64,000 nt of DNA from Acidobacteriota bacterium (GTDB lineage Bacteria > Acidobacteriota > Terriglobia > Bryobacterales > Bryobacteraceae), in assembly GCA_947470805.1 (NCBI GenBank), contig CANIVU010000024.1:1-64000 (forward strand). The letters run 5' to 3'. Numbering within the stretch: the stretch's first letter is position 1; each line of letters begins with the position of its first letter. A program made the position numbers and the translations under genes. Shown here piece by piece: positions 40,531-49,597 of the stretch. Below the pieces are notes generated by a model, which ran no database searches, was not told the DNA's origin, and saw nothing but the letters and a program-made list of their open reading frames with translations.

Positions 40531-42738
40531 ATGAAAACGGGAATTGGAACGTGGCTGCTTGTCGCCGGAGTTGCCTTCGCGCAGCCACCGGAGATGCCTC
40601 CACCGGCGGCGATGAAGATTGATTTTGAACAGCACGTGCAACCCGTGTTGGAGTCCAAATGCTATGGATGTCATGGTGCTGGCAAGCAGTTGGCGGGCCT
40701 GCGCTTGGACCGGCGGCAGCAGGCGCTTCGGGGTGGCGACTATGGAAAGGTGATTGTGCCGGGCGACAGCGCCAACAGCAAATTGATCCATCGTCTTGTC
40801 GGTTCCCAGGCGGGAATGCAGATGCCGCCGGCCGGTCCGTTGGACCCGAATGAAATTTCCATTCTGCGGGCGTGGATTGATCAGGGGCCGGACTATGGAA
40901 ACTCGCAGTTGTCGCGGGCCACAATGGCGGCCAAGCCCGTTTCGCCGGCATTCGTGGCTCTGGTGGACGCGATTGCGGCGAATGATCTGGTGCGCGTTCG
41001 CGGGGAGTTGGCGAAGTCCAGGGAACTGGCGAATGCGGCGGATGGGGCTGGTTCGACGGCGTTGATTCATGCAGCGGGGCGGGGAAGTGTGGCGGCGATG
41101 GCGATGTTACTCACTGCTGGCGCCGACGTGAATGCCCGCAACCGGCGCGGAGCGACGGCGTTGACCTGGGCACTTTCGGACCCGGCGAAGGTTCGATTGT
41201 TGATTGAGAAAGGGGTCACCGTCGATGGGAAGACGAGCGAGGGGCGGGTGCCACTGCACATTGCCGCGCAACAGTCTGGCGGGGCGGAGGTTTTGGAGCT
41301 TCTGCTGGCGGGCGGCGCGAACCCGAATGTAGCGGACGTCGCTGGTATGACGCCCGTGCATATTGCCGCCACCACCGGCAGCGAAGCCTTGCTGCGAGCG
41401 TTGATTGCCGCCGGCGGCAACGTGAATGCTGTGAGTGGCAATGGGTCGACACCGTTGATTCTAGCGGCGGGAAGCGGGGCGAATGGCGCCGTGCGCCTGC
41501 TGCTGGAGAACGGAGCGGATCCGTCGAAAGTCACCAAGCGCAACCTGAGTGCGTTGGCATCCGCGTCCTATTGGGGCGATATCGTCACGATGCAGAAACT
41601 GATTGAGAAGGGTGCGCCGGTGCAATTGGCCGATCACGACGGGTTCTCGCCGTTGACCTATGCCGCCTATTCGGAAGTAGCCGGCCCGGAAGCGGTGCGA
41701 CTGCTGATGCGCCATGGGGCCAAGCCCCATCCGACGGTCGATGGCGAAACGCCGGCTTCGCTGGCGGCTAAGCGCGGCGCGACGGATGTTGTAAAGATAC
41801 TGACTGAATCGGCCACTATGGAGCCGCAGTTGACCAGTGCGATTCTCCGCGCGTTTCGGCCATTGCAACAGCAAAGCCCGAACTTCGTGAAAATCGGCGG
41901 CTGCAACTCCTGCCACAACCAGGACCTGCCGGTGTACGCGCAGTTGGTGGCGCGGCAGCGGGGGATCGCGGTGCCTGGCGAAATCGCTCTGGCGCCGGAG
42001 ACGCAGAACTCGGAGCGAGTGTTCGAACACAGCGGTCTGCTTGGGGCCAGTTCGATTGGCTACGAGGTGATGAGCCGAGTCGGCCGACAGGCGCCGGCCG
42101 ACTCCACCTCGGACGCGATGGTCAACTATCTGATGGCGCATCAGGAACCCGATGGAAGGTGGGCCTCTCGTTCCAACAGGCAGCCGTTGACGGCCGGTGA
42201 CCATCACGCAACCGCCTTCGCGATCTTCGCACTGCGGTCGTATGGCCGGGGCGCGAAGAGCGCCGAGATCCGCGCAAGCATTGGCAGGGGAGTTGCCTGG
42301 CTGGAAGAGCACGCGCCCGTCAGCAGTCAGGATGCCGCCATGCGCTTGATGGGCCTTGTTTGGGGCGGTGCCGATACCGCTGCCGTTGCGAAAGCGGCTG
42401 ACGCGGTTGGCAAGCGCCAGCGTGCCGATGGCGGCTGGTCGCAATTGGCGACGCTCGCATCGGACGCCTATGCCACCGGCCAGTCGCTCTATGCCCTGGC
42501 GCTGGCTGGTATGCCGATCGCCAACCCTGTTTATCGCAGCGGGGTCGACTACCTGCTCCGCACACAGGCGACCGATGGAACCTGGCATGTCGCGGCGCGG
42601 TCCAAGCCGCTGCAGCCCTATTTCGAAAGCGGCTTCCCCTACGGTCGCGATCAATGGATCTCGGCCGCAGGAACCAGTTGGGCCGCCATGGCGCTATCGA
42701 TGGCGGTGGAGGCGCCGCGCAATACTGCCAGCCGCTGA
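40531..42738 (+). CDS. Secreted cytochrome/ankyrin/alpha-alpha-barrel fusion
   Basis: A 735-residue exported protein with AAAGGAG 8 bases before ATG 40531 and a signal peptide (MKTGIGTWLLVAGVAFAQ). A planctomycete-type cytochrome c domain has heme motif CYGCH at 44-48 ('VLESKCYGCHG', 'GDSANSKLIHRLVG'). Residues about 143-430 are six to seven ankyrin repeats. A second heme-like CNSCH lies at 458-462. Residues about 510-735 contain squalene-cyclase/prenyltransferase-like repeats ('QEPDGRWASRS', 'QRADGGWSQLAT', 'QATDGTWHV'). No catalytic DxDD motif is visible. Probably periplasmic, binding or sensing role with redox chemistry; a hairpin follows. Confidence 0.85.
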   Translation: MKTGIGTWLLVAGVAFAQPPEMPPPAAMKIDFEQHVQPVLESKCYGCHGAGKQLAGLRLDRRQQALRGGDYGKVIVPGDSANSKLIHRLVGSQAGMQMPPAGPLDPNEISILRAWIDQGPDYGNSQLSRATMAAKPVSPAFVALVDAIAANDLVRVRGELAKSRELANAADGAGSTALIHAAGRGSVAAMAMLLTAGADVNARNRRGATALTWALSDPAKVRLLIEKGVTVDGKTSEGRVPLHIAAQQSGGAEVLELLLAGGANPNVADVAGMTPVHIAATTGSEALLRALIAAGGNVNAVSGNGSTPLILAAGSGANGAVRLLLENGADPSKVTKRNLSALASASYWGDIVTMQKLIEKGAPVQLADHDGFSPLTYAAYSEVAGPEAVRLLMRHGAKPHPTVDGETPASLAAKRGATDVVKILTESATMEPQLTSAILRAFRPLQQQSPNFVKIGGCNSCHNQDLPVYAQLVARQRGIAVPGEIALAPETQNSERVFEHSGLLGASSIGYEVMSRVGRQAPADSTSDAMVNYLMAHQEPDGRWASRSNRQPLTAGDHHATAFAIFALRSYGRGAKSAEIRASIGRGVAWLEEHAPVSSQDAAMRLMGLVWGGADTAAVAKAADAVGKRQRADGGWSQLATLASDAYATGQSLYALALAGMPIANPVYRSGVDYLLRTQATDGTWHVAARSKPLQPYFESGFPYGRDQWISAAGTSWAAMALSMAVEAPRNTASR

Positions 42739-42752
42739 CAGCGCGTCTCCAG

Positions 42753-42786
42753 CACGAGCGCGCCGCATCAAATCGGCGCGCTCGTG
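42753..42786. terminator. 13-bp hairpin between cytochrome fusion and aldo/keto reductase
   Basis: CACGAGCGCGCCG (42753-42765) pairs perfectly with CGGCGCGCTCGTG (42774-42786) around an 8-base loop. It follows the stop at 42738 and precedes the next ATG at 42814. Only two T follow, so termination may be weak or factor-dependent. Confidence 0.6.
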
Positions 42787-42813
42787 TTGCGGAACCGATA
42801 TCCTAGGCATGAG

Positions 42814-43770
42814 ATGTCAGCGCCCTCTGAAATGATCTACCGCCCGTTCGGCAACACCGGAGAAACACTCTCTGCGATTGGTATTGGAGGCTGGCACTTG
42901 GGCTTGCGCCACGTCGACGAGGCGTTTGCCATCCGCATCGTTCGCGAGTCGATTGACCGGGGCGTGAACTTCCTGGACAACTGCTGGGATTACAACGAAG
43001 GCCTCAGTGAAGAGCGGATGGGGATGGCGTTGCGCGACGGCTACCGGCAGAAGGCCTTCGTGATGACCAAGATCGACGGGCGCTCTTATTCTGAGGCGAT
43101 GCGGCAGTTGGAAGATTGTTTGCGACGGTTGCGAGTCGACTGTATCGACCTGGTCCAGCACCACGAAATTCAGCGGTTTGAAGACCCCTTCCGTATCCTC
43201 GATGAGGAAGGCGCGCAGGTGGCGCTGGAGGACGCTCGCAAGGCAGGCAAGCTTCGCTATACCGGGTTTACCGGGCACAAGGATCCACTCATGCATCTCC
43301 GGATGTTGGAGATGGCGGCTGAACGCGGCGTGCGCTTCGACGCCGTACAGATGCCCTTGAATGTAATGGATGCGCACTACCGCAGTTTTGCCCACATGGT
43401 GCTGCCGGAACTGGTCAAGCAGCAGATCGCGCCGCTGGCGATGAAGTCCATGGCGAACGGCCATATTCTGAAATCGGGGACTGTGTCGGCGATCGAATGC
43501 CTGCACTACGCGCTGAATTTGCCAGTCGCCACGGTCATTACCGGCATCGATACGCCCGCCACTCTGGAGCAGGCTTTTGAGGCGGTGCGTACCTTCCGTC
43601 CAATGAGCGCGGAGGCGGTTGCGGCGCTGTTGTCCCGTACCGAGGCGAAGGGGCGCACCGGAGAGTTCGAACTCTTTAAGACGACGTCGATTTACGACGG
43701 CACGGGTGCGCATCCCGAGTGGCTCGGTGAAGAGCCGAAGCGCCTTCGGGATGCGGTGTTGACGATCTGA
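42814..43770 (+). CDS. Aldo/keto reductase
   Basis: A 318-residue NADPH-dependent TIM-barrel oxidoreductase. ATG 42814 (MSAPSEMIYRPFGNTG) is preferred; GTG 42784 in the hairpin is in frame but unlikely. Catalytic tetrad positions are visible: Asp and Tyr in 'FLDNCWDYNEG', Lys in 'FVMTKIDG', His in 'LVQHHEI'. 'FRPFGNTG' start and 'VITGIDTPATLEQAFEAVR' end match the family, though a Fe-S variant C-terminus is absent. Substrate unknown. Convergent with the amidohydrolase pair. Confidence 0.9.
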   Translation: MSAPSEMIYRPFGNTGETLSAIGIGGWHLGLRHVDEAFAIRIVRESIDRGVNFLDNCWDYNEGLSEERMGMALRDGYRQKAFVMTKIDGRSYSEAMRQLEDCLRRLRVDCIDLVQHHEIQRFEDPFRILDEEGAQVALEDARKAGKLRYTGFTGHKDPLMHLRMLEMAAERGVRFDAVQMPLNVMDAHYRSFAHMVLPELVKQQIAPLAMKSMANGHILKSGTVSAIECLHYALNLPVATVITGIDTPATLEQAFEAVRTFRPMSAEAVAALLSRTEAKGRTGEFELFKTTSIYDGTGAHPEWLGEEPKRLRDAVLTI

Positions 43771-43779
43771 CGCGCACCA

Positions 43780-44694
43780 TCAAAATCCATAGAGGCGAGC
43801 TGGGTTATCGACGAGAATCTTCTTTCGTGTCGCGGCATCCGGCGCCCAAGCCGGTAGCTGATTGAGCAGTCGCGCGTCATCGATAGGCAGCGGCGCGCTC
43901 ACCTCTGTTGGCTTGCGACCCGCCGGCCCCGGTGAATCCGGATGCGGCCAGTCTGTGCCCCACACGATTCGGTCGGGATTCGCGCCGATCAATGCCTGTG
44001 CCAACGGTGTGGCGTCGGCAAAGTCGGGGCCGTTGTCGGATGCACGATAGGCGCCGGAAATCTTCACGTATGCCTTGCCGCTGCGCACCAATCCCAGCAG
44101 CTCCGCGAAGCCCGGTTGCGACACGCCCATTGCAGCTTTCGCGCCACCGAAATGATCGAAGACCACTGGTACAGGCGAATCCATTACCAGCTCGCGAATG
44201 CCCGCGATTACGGCCAGATTTGCATAGATCTGGATGTGCCAGCCGCGGCTCTTCATCCGGGCCGCGGCACGTTGAAATCGCTCGCGCCCTTGGGCTGGAT
44301 CGGTAATCCCCGCTGTCGCCAGATTCAGCCTTATTCCACGCACGCCCGACTTACCCATGGCGTCCAGCTCGCGGTCGGTTGTCTTGTCGTCAATCACCGC
44401 GATGCCGCGTGCACCTTTTCCCATCTCGCGAATGCCCCAGAGGGTTGCGGCGTTGTCGGTCCCGTAGACGCTCGGCGTAACAATCACCACGCGTTGCATC
44501 CCCAAGGCCCCATGCAATTCCTTCATCGCCGCCGGCAGCGCGGGCTGCGGCGTGTAGCTGCGGCCGGGCGAGAAAGGAAACCGGGCCAGCGGGCCAAATA
44601 TATGTGTGTGGCAATCGCAGGCTCCTGGAGGGACCGCGAAGTTGATCGCTGTTCGTGCCGCCAGCGCGCTCATAAGCAGTTCGCGTCGCGTCAT
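43780..44694 (-). CDS. Amidohydrolase (PDC-lactonase-like), exported
   Basis: A 304-residue metal-dependent hydrolase of the amidohydrolase_2 family. The start at 44694 overlaps the upstream gene's stop by four bases (ATGA). N-terminus MTRRELLMSALAA resembles a Tat signal. Metal ligands: 'CDCHTHIFG' (HxH), 'VVFDHFGG' (His) and 'IVWGTDWPHPD' (Asp). Closest in pattern to 2-pyrone-4,6-dicarboxylate lactonase-type enzymes; the true substrate is unknown. Coupled to another amidohydrolase, suggesting successive steps in ring or lactone breakdown. Confidence 0.88.
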   Translation of the reverse strand: MTRRELLMSALAARTAINFAVPPGACDCHTHIFGPLARFPFSPGRSYTPQPALPAAMKELHGALGMQRVVIVTPSVYGTDNAATLWGIREMGKGARGIAVIDDKTTDRELDAMGKSGVRGIRLNLATAGITDPAQGRERFQRAAARMKSRGWHIQIYANLAVIAGIRELVMDSPVPVVFDHFGGAKAAMGVSQPGFAELLGLVRSGKAYVKISGAYRASDNGPDFADATPLAQALIGANPDRIVWGTDWPHPDSPGPAGRKPTEVSAPLPIDDARLLNQLPAWAPDAATRKKILVDNPARLYGF

Positions 44695-45590
44695 ACGTGC
44701 AGCAGTTTCGTCGCGTTTGTCCAGGTTACTTTGCGGAAGACTTCCGGCGTGGTGAAGCTCTTCAAGAGTCCCAAGGTGTCGCGGCCCACGCACTTGTTCT
44801 TCAATCGCGGCAACAGCGCGCCGCTGCCAAGTCCCTTGCCGTCCTTGCAACTGCAGTCGCTGCCGAACATCAATTTATTCTGGTGGCGAGCAACGAAGTC
44901 ACGCGCGAATTCGGGGTCGCGGCTCAGCGCGTTGTTGCCGGAATTGGCCGACATATCTCCCCAGAGGTTCGGGTAATCTGCCAGCCATTTATCGGTCAGT
45001 CCGCCCCGTTTCACCGGACCTGAGGGATACTCCGATTCGCGGGCCACATCGGTGCTGATACTGGCCCAGAAGAAATTTGCGTGGCCGATGAAAGTTGTCT
45101 TCTTGTGCGCTTTCAGCACCTTGTCAAAATGTTCGAATCCGGTGTTCCAGCCTTCTTCGCCTGTGAACTTGGATGTCTCCTGAAAGTGAATCAGTACAGG
45201 GACTTTCCGTTCCGCACACATGTCATAGACGCGCCGCATGTCCTTAGCGTCGGCCGCCGTGTGGCTCTTCATTTCGCCAACGCCGCGAGCACCACTGTCG
45301 AGCGCCTTTTGAATCGCTTCGAAGTTGCCGGGTTGCGACGGGTCCGCCGCGACAAACCAAATGAACCGGTCCGGATGCGCTGCGATCTCGCCCTTGGCGA
45401 TATCCGCCATCCGGATATTCGTCAACAGTACCGCCTTCGACGCCCCGCTCCCCTCGGTGTGCAAAAGGCATTCACCAACGGTTTTGCGCGGATGCAGGTG
45501 GATGTCGATCACCGGTCCGCCCCACTCTCCGCCCGGCTGCGCACCCAGCGCCAGCCCCGCGCCTGTTCCCAGAAATTCTCTTCGGTTCAT
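44691..45590 (-). CDS. Amidohydrolase-family protein, Tat-exported
   Basis: A 299-residue amidohydrolase_2 protein starting at 45590 with GAGGAG about 4-9 bases upstream and a Tat-like N-terminus MNRREFLGTGAGLALG. Motifs: 'VIDIHLHP' (HxH), 'VLIHFQET' and 'FIGHANFFW' (His), 'LMFGSDCSCKDG' (Asp). It is first in a two-gene operon with the next amidohydrolase (four-base overlap). Both probably work in the periplasm on cyclic carboxylates; not further assignable. Confidence 0.87.
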   Translation of the reverse strand: MNRREFLGTGAGLALGAQPGGEWGGPVIDIHLHPRKTVGECLLHTEGSGASKAVLLTNIRMADIAKGEIAAHPDRFIWFVAADPSQPGNFEAIQKALDSGARGVGEMKSHTAADAKDMRRVYDMCAERKVPVLIHFQETSKFTGEEGWNTGFEHFDKVLKAHKKTTFIGHANFFWASISTDVARESEYPSGPVKRGGLTDKWLADYPNLWGDMSANSGNNALSRDPEFARDFVARHQNKLMFGSDCSCKDGKGLGSGALLPRLKNKCVGRDTLGLLKSFTTPEVFRKVTWTNATKLLHV

Positions 45591-45698
45591 GACTCTCCTC
45601 TGCCCGTTCCCGCAGGCAACGCCCAACAGTGTTTCACATTCCAGTCGGTGTCTGGGAACAGGAAACCACCTGCGATTCATCTGTCCCGCATCCATCCC

Positions 45699-46068
45699 AT
45701 GTTTCTTCTTGCTCGGCGCTCTGCCCTCCTCCTGACTGTGATTTCTCTCTGTTCAATCCACGCTCAGTTCGTCTCCCTCTCCAATCCACCCCCCCACCCG
45801 GCGCTACTCATCTTCGCCGTGTTCGCCAACACCTGCCACGGCTTCTACGACCGTACAGCCAACAAGCCTTTGCTCTACAAAGATTCGCTGCGCCGTCACC
45901 AACACGGTGGCAGACCCATACATGGTTTCGCCCTATACCGGCGGGACCTTCTTCCTCAATCTGGAACTTCGTGGCCCCTACATCGGGACCGCGAAGAAGC
46001 TCTACATCTGGGTTGTCGATCAGCAAGGCAATGGCACCGGTTGGGTCCACGCCGCCACTTGGAACTAG
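45699..46068 (+). pseudogene. Frameshifted small secreted protein
   Basis: From ATG 45699 the frame encodes a signal peptide (MFLLARRSALLLTVISLCSIHAQ) and 'NTCHGFYDRTANKPLLYKDS', after which the matching continuation lies in another frame from about 45889: 'AVTNTVADPYMVSPYTGG' ... 'KKLYIWVVDQQGNGTGWVHAATW', ending at TAG 46066-46068. The two parts together resemble a repeat found in secreted Acidobacteria proteins ('CYxxYDRxANxLYL' ... 'GWxxxGTW'). A single frameshift near 45885 would join them, by mutation, sequencing error or recoding. Its last bases overlap the stop of the convergent Oar gene. Confidence 0.5.
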
Positions 46069-49000
46069 AAAATCACCTTCAGTCCCAATTGCACAATCCG
46101 CGCGTCGCGCGCCGAATTCACGGTGCCGAACGTCGAACTGCGGTTCTTTCCATCGGTGCCCGGAACGAAGTTGTCATCCGCCAATCCCAGATTCACATGG
46201 TTGGCAATATTGAACGCCTCCGCCCGGAATTCCACTCGGAACCGTTCGCGGATCACGGTCTCCTTCAACAGCGAAACGTCAAAGTTCACTGCGCCCGGAT
46301 GCCGCACGTCCGGCGTCGTTCGGCCCACGTTGCCAAGCTGATAATCGGGCGGGTTCACAAACACATCCGTCCGGAACCAGGCCGTCCGCGTCGGGTTATC
46401 CAACGCCGCGCTTTGCCCGGTCGAATTCGGCCGGTCCGCGGCGAAGTTGCTCGCCCCGCGCACAGTCAGCGGCGCGCCGTTCTGCATCACGTTGATCACG
46501 TTCACCTGCCAACCGCCAACAATCCGGCTCAATACCGAATTGCTCGGGCTGAACCACTTGCCACGGCCGAACGGCAACTCATACAGCATGCTGATCACGC
46601 TGCGTCGCGACACGTCCGCGGGATCGACAGACTTGTTCAATTTCCGGTTCGTCACGCTGTCCTGAAAGCCGTTCTCGTTGGTCTGCTCCACCGGGCCGAA
46701 ATCCACCGGCACCGACACGCCATCGCTGATCTTCTTGCCCCCCGTGAACGCCCAATGCACCAGCAATCCCTTCGCCATCCGCCGCTTCACGTTCACCTGT
46801 AACTGATGCGAGTTGTAGTTCCCGTAGCGCGGATTGCGAATCGAAACGCCGTTGTAGTGCGGGAAGGGAAGCAGCGTTCTCTCCCGCGTCACCGTCGCCG
46901 CGCCCAATCCGCCGGGCACTTTGCCCGCCAGCGGATTCGGCAACACGTCCTGCAACGTCCGGCCCAGCCGCAACCGCTCCGCCGGCGTCAGCGAATTTAC
47001 GCTATAACCGGAAGCGTTGAAGTGGTTGCCTTTGTTGCCGGCGTACGTCGCGTCAATCAGCCAGCCCTTCCACTGTTGTTGCAAAGAGAAGTTCCATTGC
47101 TGTGTCATCGGCGTCGTCGGGTCGTCCTCGGTCACGCTCACGCCCTGTCCCAACAGCGCGCTCGGCCCTAGTTTCGAACCCGGCGATTCCAACGGCGCCG
47201 TCGGGAATCCCTGCGCGAAGCGGAACGCCCGTTGCCCCGGCCCGAGCGCCGCGTAGGAGGTGGAGGTCGTCGTAAACAGTTGCGTGTTGCCCAGGAAGTT
47301 CCGCCAGAAAATCGGCGGATAGAAAATCCCGTACCCGCCGCGCAGCACCGTTTTGCCGCTGCCGAAGGCGTCCCAGGCAAACCCAAACCGCGGCGCGAAA
47401 TCGTTGTAGTCTTCCTTCAGAAACGTGCGCGGCTGCCCATCGACGCCCGCGTAGACAGTCTTCCCACGCAGCCCGCTCACGGGGTCAATCGCGTTCATGT
47501 CGAAGTTGATCTGCCCGTTGTTGCGCTCATACGGCTTCTGCTGGAAGTCGTAGCGGAAGCCCATGTTCAAGGTCAGTCGCCGTCCCAGTTTCCAATCGTC
47601 CTGCACGAATGCGCTCGCCGAATAGCCGGCCCACGTGTTGCCCAGAATGCGGTCGATGGAGGCGCTCGAGACCTCACCCAACAGGAACTGCGCCAGGCTC
47701 GAACCCGTCGCCGCCGGCACTTGCGGATTCGACGTCAACCCGGAAAAAGCGAAGTTGCCCGACATCGCCGCCCCCTGCAAATTGCCCCCCTGCAGAATGC
47801 GATGGTTGTAGCCAATCTTCAACGTGTGGTTCCGCGCCACCTTCGTAATCATGTCCTGGATATCCCAGTTCAGCGACGCTCGATTGCCCGCCGCGCCACC
47901 GCCGATATCGCCGAAGCCAAAGTTGATCAGCGGAAACTGATCCTGCGGCACAATCGGCGGCAGTCCCAACTTCTTCGGCCAATCCTGCCCGAAATTCGCC
48001 GCAACGAAGATGAACGATTGCCGCATAATGCCCACGCGCAAATCGTTGATCAACGTCGGCGAAAACGTGTGCGTGTCGCTCACAACGCCATTCTTATTCA
48101 CCTGGTCGTCGTAGCGATTGGAACCCACGGTCGGGTCCAGGAAGAACGAGTCTGACCCCGGCTTGTGCTGCGCCGACGTATACCGGACAAACATCGAGTT
48201 CCGTTCGCTGAACCGGTGATCGACCTTGAAGTTCCACTGCCGCCAATCGATCGTGCTCCGGTTGGCGTCCTGGAAATTCTGCGCCTGCGTGAAGGCATTT
48301 TGCGGCGCCTTGTTCGGCAGCGGCCAGAACGCCACCACCTTCGGAGCAATCGGGTCGAACCGGCTCTTCGGCACCATGTTCCCCGGGAACGCATCCCGCA
48401 CCTGGCCGGTGCCGTTCGGGTTGTTTCGCGTGGTGGCCGGGTCGTACACCGGAATCACCGCGCCCGCTACCGTGAACAGATTGCTGTAGTCGCCCTCCCG
48501 CCACGTGGCCAGCGGAACGCTGGCGATGCGAGGCGAACTCCGCCGCGACTTGTAGTCTTCAAAATTGAAGAACCCGAATGTCTTGTCCTTCCGGATCGGC
48601 CCGCCAATCGTGCCCCCGTACTGGTTATAGCGGAACGGCAGTTTGTTAGGAGAAAACGTGTTTCGCGCATCGAATTTGTCGTTCCGCAGAAACTCATACA
48701 ACGACCCCTTAATCCGGTTTGTCCCCGACTTAGTCACCAGATTAATCGTGCCCCCAGCCGTAAACCCAAACTCGGCCGACATCGTGCCGCTCTGCACCTT
48801 GAACTCTTCCACCGCGTCCACCGCCGGAGGAACGCCCACCTCGCCCACATAGCTCAGAATGTTGTTCGACCCGTCCAGCATCTGCGCGTTCATCGAATTC
48901 GGGCTGCCGTTAATGGAAACAGAAGAGATCTGAATTCCCCGATCGCCAAAGCCGGAGTTCGTCGGCCCGGCGTTGGAAATCACGCCACTCGTCAACAGCG

Positions 49001-49457
49001 TCAGCGCCAGCGCCCCCCGCCCGTTCAACGGCAGGTCGCGCACGCGCCGGTTCTCAATCACCTCGCCCACCGTGGCGTTGCTCGTATTCACCACCGGTGC
49101 CTCCCCAACCACCTCCACGGTATCCGCCACCTGGCCGATCTCCAGCCGCACATCCACCTGTGCAGTCTGGTTCACCTGCAGCGTAATCCCGCTACGAACC
49201 GAACGCTTAAACCCGGCTCGCTCCGTCACCACTTCATAGTCCCCAACCGCCATGCCCGGCGCCGTGAAGTAGCCCTGCTCGTTCGCCTTGGTCCGGAACA
49301 TCGAGTTCGTTCCCGTATTCCGCACCCGAACGTCGGCCCCTGGGACCGCCGCGTTCTGCGGATCGGTAACGATGCCGGAAATGGTTCCGGATCCCTGTTG
49401 TCCAAGCAAAAGCCCGGCTCCCAGAATGCTGATCAAAAGAAATAGTTGGCGAAACAT
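46065..49457 (-). CDS. Oar-like TonB-dependent outer-membrane receptor
   Basis: A 1130-residue receptor with signal peptide (MFRQLFLLISILGAGLLLGQ), N-terminal carboxypeptidase-regulatory-like domain ('GTISGIVTDPQNAAVPGADVRV'), plug ('NRRVRDLPLNGRGALALTLLTSGV') and a barrel ending VQLGLKVIF. Same architecture as the receptor at 14.4-17.5 kb but clearly different in sequence. No transport or hydrolase partner is directly cotranscribed. It presumably takes up a complex substrate; identity unknown. Confidence 0.92.
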   Translation of the reverse strand: MFRQLFLLISILGAGLLLGQQGSGTISGIVTDPQNAAVPGADVRVRNTGTNSMFRTKANEQGYFTAPGMAVGDYEVVTERAGFKRSVRSGITLQVNQTAQVDVRLEIGQVADTVEVVGEAPVVNTSNATVGEVIENRRVRDLPLNGRGALALTLLTSGVISNAGPTNSGFGDRGIQISSVSINGSPNSMNAQMLDGSNNILSYVGEVGVPPAVDAVEEFKVQSGTMSAEFGFTAGGTINLVTKSGTNRIKGSLYEFLRNDKFDARNTFSPNKLPFRYNQYGGTIGGPIRKDKTFGFFNFEDYKSRRSSPRIASVPLATWREGDYSNLFTVAGAVIPVYDPATTRNNPNGTGQVRDAFPGNMVPKSRFDPIAPKVVAFWPLPNKAPQNAFTQAQNFQDANRSTIDWRQWNFKVDHRFSERNSMFVRYTSAQHKPGSDSFFLDPTVGSNRYDDQVNKNGVVSDTHTFSPTLINDLRVGIMRQSFIFVAANFGQDWPKKLGLPPIVPQDQFPLINFGFGDIGGGAAGNRASLNWDIQDMITKVARNHTLKIGYNHRILQGGNLQGAAMSGNFAFSGLTSNPQVPAATGSSLAQFLLGEVSSASIDRILGNTWAGYSASAFVQDDWKLGRRLTLNMGFRYDFQQKPYERNNGQINFDMNAIDPVSGLRGKTVYAGVDGQPRTFLKEDYNDFAPRFGFAWDAFGSGKTVLRGGYGIFYPPIFWRNFLGNTQLFTTTSTSYAALGPGQRAFRFAQGFPTAPLESPGSKLGPSALLGQGVSVTEDDPTTPMTQQWNFSLQQQWKGWLIDATYAGNKGNHFNASGYSVNSLTPAERLRLGRTLQDVLPNPLAGKVPGGLGAATVTRERTLLPFPHYNGVSIRNPRYGNYNSHQLQVNVKRRMAKGLLVHWAFTGGKKISDGVSVPVDFGPVEQTNENGFQDSVTNRKLNKSVDPADVSRRSVISMLYELPFGRGKWFSPSNSVLSRIVGGWQVNVINVMQNGAPLTVRGASNFAADRPNSTGQSAALDNPTRTAWFRTDVFVNPPDYQLGNVGRTTPDVRHPGAVNFDVSLLKETVIRERFRVEFRAEAFNIANHVNLGLADDNFVPGTDGKNRSSTFGTVNSARDARIVQLGLKVIF

Positions 49458-49597
49458 ACGTGATCTCCGCCAGACATACTTTCACATCTGACAATCCGCT
49501 CGCAACGAGAAGTTTCGGATTTCACAAAGATGATGAACGCGGCTTAATGACCCCGCGCCAGATCCTTCTCCGCACGCTCATTTATAGGAGCCATTTC

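Noticed and set aside
45081-45698. Upstream part of a 573-codon plus-strand frame
   Set aside because: Antisense to the amidohydrolase with clear metal motifs; only the segment after 45699 looks protein-like.
48165-49445. 426-codon open frame opposite the second Oar receptor
   Set aside because: Arg/His/Val-rich shadow of the real gene on the other strand.
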